Source of the DNA: JBOHSA01 sp050732995
Lineage (GTDB): Bacteria > Gemmatimonadota > Gemmatimonadetes > Gemmatimonadales > GWC2-71-9
Direction of reading: 5' to 3'
Assembly (NCBI GenBank): GCA_050732995.1
Contig: JBOHSA010000216.1
Span: forward strand, 1 to 24,436
Length of the DNA stretch: 24,436 nt
The notes below the pieces were generated by a model, which saw only the letters and a list, made by a program, of their open reading frames with translations, was not told the origin of the DNA and made no database searches. Positions 23,223 to 24,436 of this stretch are shown piece by piece (positions within the stretch are counted from its first letter, which is position 1; each line of letters opens with the position of its first letter). A program made the position numbers and the translations under genes.

Positions 23223-23248
23223 GGAACTAATCGCCCCCGCCGGGGATT
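23223..23248 (+). promoter_or_regulatory. Candidate ECF promoter of the stand-alone zinc-finger gene
   Basis: GGAACTA, 14 bases, GGATT on the plus strand. Its GGAAC box lies back to back with that of the DoxX promoter, two bases apart, forming the palindrome GTTCC-AG-GGAAC. Leader about 18 bases to ATG 23273. Confidence 0.68.
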
Positions 23249-23272
23249 TGCCGAGCTGAACGGATCGAACCG

Positions 23273-23500
23273 ATGGTCTCGTGCGGGGAAGTGATCCAGC
23301 AGCTGTGGGAATATCTGGACGGCGAGCTCCTACCTGAGCGGATGAAGGAGATCGCCGCGCACCTGTCCGAGTGCGCACGGTGCTATCCCCAGTACCGGTT
23401 CGAGTTTGCCTTCCTGGAAGCCCTTGCGAGACAACGCGACAGGCTGCCCAGACCCCCGCAGGCGCTGACCGAACAATTGCGCCTGCTCATCTCCACGTAA
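23273..23500 (+). CDS. Stand-alone ZAS-type zinc-finger (anti-sigma) protein
   Basis: 75 residues from ATG 23273. C4, then H30-x3-C34-x2-C37 (HLSECARC) followed by YPQYRFEFAFLEALARQRD. This is nearly the same as the N-terminal 60 residues of the anti-sigma/DoxX fusion at 20957 (shared EVI..LW.YLDGELP.ER, CARCYPQYRFE.AFL.A.ARQR). It has no membrane helix, so it is a soluble anti-sigma candidate that could compete for the same sigma factor. No sigma gene is attached. It is followed after 18 bp by the exported Cys/His protein, probably in one transcript. Confidence 0.88.
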   Translation: MVSCGEVIQQLWEYLDGELLPERMKEIAAHLSECARCYPQYRFEFAFLEALARQRDRLPRPPQALTEQLRLLIST

Positions 23501-23518
23501 CACCAGAAGGAGGTTCGT

Positions 23519-23920
23519 ATGTTGAATCGCATGCACTCCATCACCGCCATCGCCGTCGGGCTCAGCCTGGCTGGCGCGGGCACCGCCGCGGCCCAGGGTA
23601 TGGCGGGGACGCAGCAACCGAAGGGTACCCAGCGCACCTTCTCGGGCACTGTGGTAGACGTGTCGTGTCGGTTCGGGCAGGGCCTCACGGGCGACAGCCA
23701 CCGAATGTGCGCCCAGGTCTGTGCCGACAAGGGCATTCCGCTCGCCATCCTCGGCAGCGACGGGAAGCTGTACCTCCCCACGTCCGCAGCGATGCCCGGT
23801 GACGGGCAGAACGCGCGCCTCAAGGAGTTCGCCGAGCAAGAGGTGACCGTGACCGGGCTTGTGTTTCCGGCCGGCGGTGCGAACGCGATTCAGATCGCGT
23901 CAATCCAGCGGAAGTCGTAA
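23519..23920 (+). CDS. Exported Cys/His protein of unknown function
   Basis: 133 residues from ATG 23519, with AAGGAGG upstream. Signal peptide residues 1-26 (ITAIAVGLSLAGAGTAAAQ). The mature part has a pattern I have met in exported proteins of Bacteroidota and Gemmatimonadota: FSGTVVDVSC (C50), a His-Cys group DSHRMCAQVCADKGIPLAIL (H61, C64, C68), DGKLYLPTS, then EVTVTGLVFPAGG. The strands suggest a small beta-barrel (OB-like) fold. C50, H61, C64 and C68 could form a metal site or disulfides. It is co-transcribed with the stand-alone zinc-finger gene and so would fall under the same ECF control. The function is unknown. Confidence 0.8.
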   Translation: MLNRMHSITAIAVGLSLAGAGTAAAQGMAGTQQPKGTQRTFSGTVVDVSCRFGQGLTGDSHRMCAQVCADKGIPLAILGSDGKLYLPTSAAMPGDGQNARLKEFAEQEVTVTGLVFPAGGANAIQIASIQRKS

Positions 23921-23935
23921 GGCGAAGGCCTCGCG

Positions 23936-23964
23936 TCCTGGTGGGGCAAGCAGCACCACCAGGA
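23936..23964 (+). terminator. Hairpin after the exported Cys/His gene
   Basis: A perfect 9-bp stem (TCCTGGTGG / CCACCAGGA) with an 11-base loop starts 16 bp after the stop codon. No T run follows, so it may stop transcription only weakly or protect the mRNA end. The rest of the 287-bp gap to the mer promoter (23965-24207) shows only short frames without recognisable content. Confidence 0.55.
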
Positions 23965-24207
23965 TGGCTCTGGTGACAGAAACGGCGCCAGCCATCGCAA
24001 GGCTGCTCGTGGACGACGGCGTGGATTATGTCGGCGCGGCGCCCGGTTGAACGACCTGCCATCGATCCGTGGGACTGATCGCGCGGGAGATCTCGGAACG
24101 CTTTCGTACCATTCCGCCTTGCGCTGGGTTCGACGATCGGGAATCCACAACATCTGCGCCGTCAGGGCGTATTACGCGTTCGTCAACCGGATCGCCGACG
24201 GGCCCCC

Positions 24208-24238
24208 TTGACCTTGTACTTAGGTACAGGGTTGATAT
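24208..24238 (+). promoter_or_regulatory. MerR-type promoter/operator of the mer genes
   Basis: TTGACC (-35), a 19-base spacer, then TGATAT (-10-like). The long 19-base spacer is the hallmark of MerR-controlled promoters. The spacer holds the dyad ACCTTGTAC-TTAG-GTACAGGGT, eight of nine positions symmetric, in the usual MerR-family operator position. Confidence 0.75.
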
Positions 24239-24364
24239 TTCGCTCTCAAGCACGCCGACGGGATTGACCTGGACCGCCTGACCGCGGCGTGTGCGGCGCG
24301 GTTGCCCACAGCCGATTGTCCCATTCTCGAGGCACTGGAGGACCATGGCGTCGCCCGTCGGTAA
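24236..24364 (+). pseudogene. merR: C-terminal remnant of merR, lacking the DNA-binding half
   Basis: The frame begins right after an in-frame TGA inside the promoter -10 region and encodes about 42 residues ending LDRLTAACAARLPTADCPIL then EALEDHG and a basic end, TAA at 24362-24364. The two cysteines are nine residues apart in the context C-x8-CPI, matching Hg-binding C117 and C126 of Tn501 MerR. The N-terminal helix-turn-helix, the long dimer helix and the third Hg ligand (C82) are absent. There is no start codon of any use in this stretch. merT starts inside its last 20 bp, as in intact merR-merT pairs. It looks like a deletion that fused the promoter directly to the 3' end of merR. Confidence 0.65.
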
Positions 24365-24436
24365 GACCGTCCTCGCCGCAGCGGGGAGTATTGTCGCGGC
24401 CGTCGGCTCGGCTCTCTGCTGCGCCGGTCCGCTCGT
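24345..24436 (+). CDS. merT: MerT-like mercuric ion transport protein, 3' end outside the window
   Basis: ATG 24345 with CTGGAGG 4 bases upstream. The 30 visible residues form the first membrane helix, with the vicinal pair C25-C26 in the context SALCCAGPL, the conserved Hg(II)-receiving Cys pair of MerT in the inner membrane. It follows a MerR-type promoter and a merR remnant, so a mer operon most likely continues beyond the window. Only the first helix can be judged. Confidence 0.75.
   Translation, partial: MASPVGKTVLAAAGSIVAAVGSALCCAGPL

Noticed and set aside
23859..24050. A 63-codon plus-strand frame after the exported Cys/His gene
   Set aside because: Its first part is a shadow of the upstream gene and the remainder spans a hairpin. 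The last 28 codons look protein-like but are too short to call.
24069..24281. A 70-codon plus-strand frame before merT
   Set aside because: It runs through the mer promoter and operator, has no clear ribosome-binding site and no recognisable motif.

Overview
The window is uniformly high-GC bacterial DNA, packed with short overlaps between genes (ATGA, GTGA, TGATG). A SusC/SusD pair in a high-GC background, two proteins carrying AMPK-beta/isoamylase-type glycogen-binding domains, several ECF sigma factors, DUF2911 and DoxX proteins together suggest a member of the Gemmatimonadota. This is inference from gene content; there is no rRNA or other phylogenetic marker here.

Left part (1-12.0 kb). 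A minus-strand operon encodes an ECF sigma factor, a single-pass membrane protein whose outside part is a glycogen-binding domain (a possible carbohydrate-sensing anti-sigma factor), and an exported protein cut by the window edge. Across a G-rich gap lie a sigma fragment with region 2 only, a Pro/Ala/Thr-rich exported protein, and a beta-barrel-like protein whose C-terminal glycogen-binding domain is thrown out of frame at a 13-C run. A small membrane protein and a terminator hairpin follow, then SusD and SusC on the minus strand. Next come a decayed fragment, an unusual fusion of an O6-alkylguanine-DNA alkyltransferase with a Ser/Thr protein kinase, a DoxX protein and an isoprenylcysteine-methyltransferase-like membrane protein.

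At 12.03-12.07 kb is the 3' part of a tRNA-Phe gene with no 5' half, the usual trace of tyrosine-integrase insertion. To its right the content changes to metal(loid) and redox genes. An eight-gene minus-strand run (20.19 to 12.22 kb) encodes a PqqD-like/radical SAM/ArsM-like methyltransferase fusion with a Cys-Cys tail, a PiT transporter, a mercuric-reductase-like flavoprotein, a TVP38 membrane protein, the two small transferases known from rSAM/arsenosugar neighbourhoods (TIGR04283, TIGR04282), a DUF2911 protein and an OsmC protein. It reads as a candidate organoarsenic (or related metalloid) pathway.

Divergent from it are an ECF sigma factor and a zinc-finger anti-sigma factor fused to a DoxX membrane domain. 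Further right the same two domains occur again as separate, divergent genes. I found one promoter pattern, GGAAC(7-mer)-N14-GGATT, four times with identical spacing: before the radical SAM operon, the sigma gene, the stand-alone DoxX gene and the stand-alone zinc-finger gene. This is the strongest candidate for an undescribed system: a self-regulated ECF regulon that joins a redox/metal-sensing anti-sigma factor to the rSAM-methyltransferase pathway. The window ends with a cupredoxin lipoprotein, a Cys/His exported protein, and the start of a mer operon whose merR has lost its DNA-binding half while the MerR-type promoter and merT remain.
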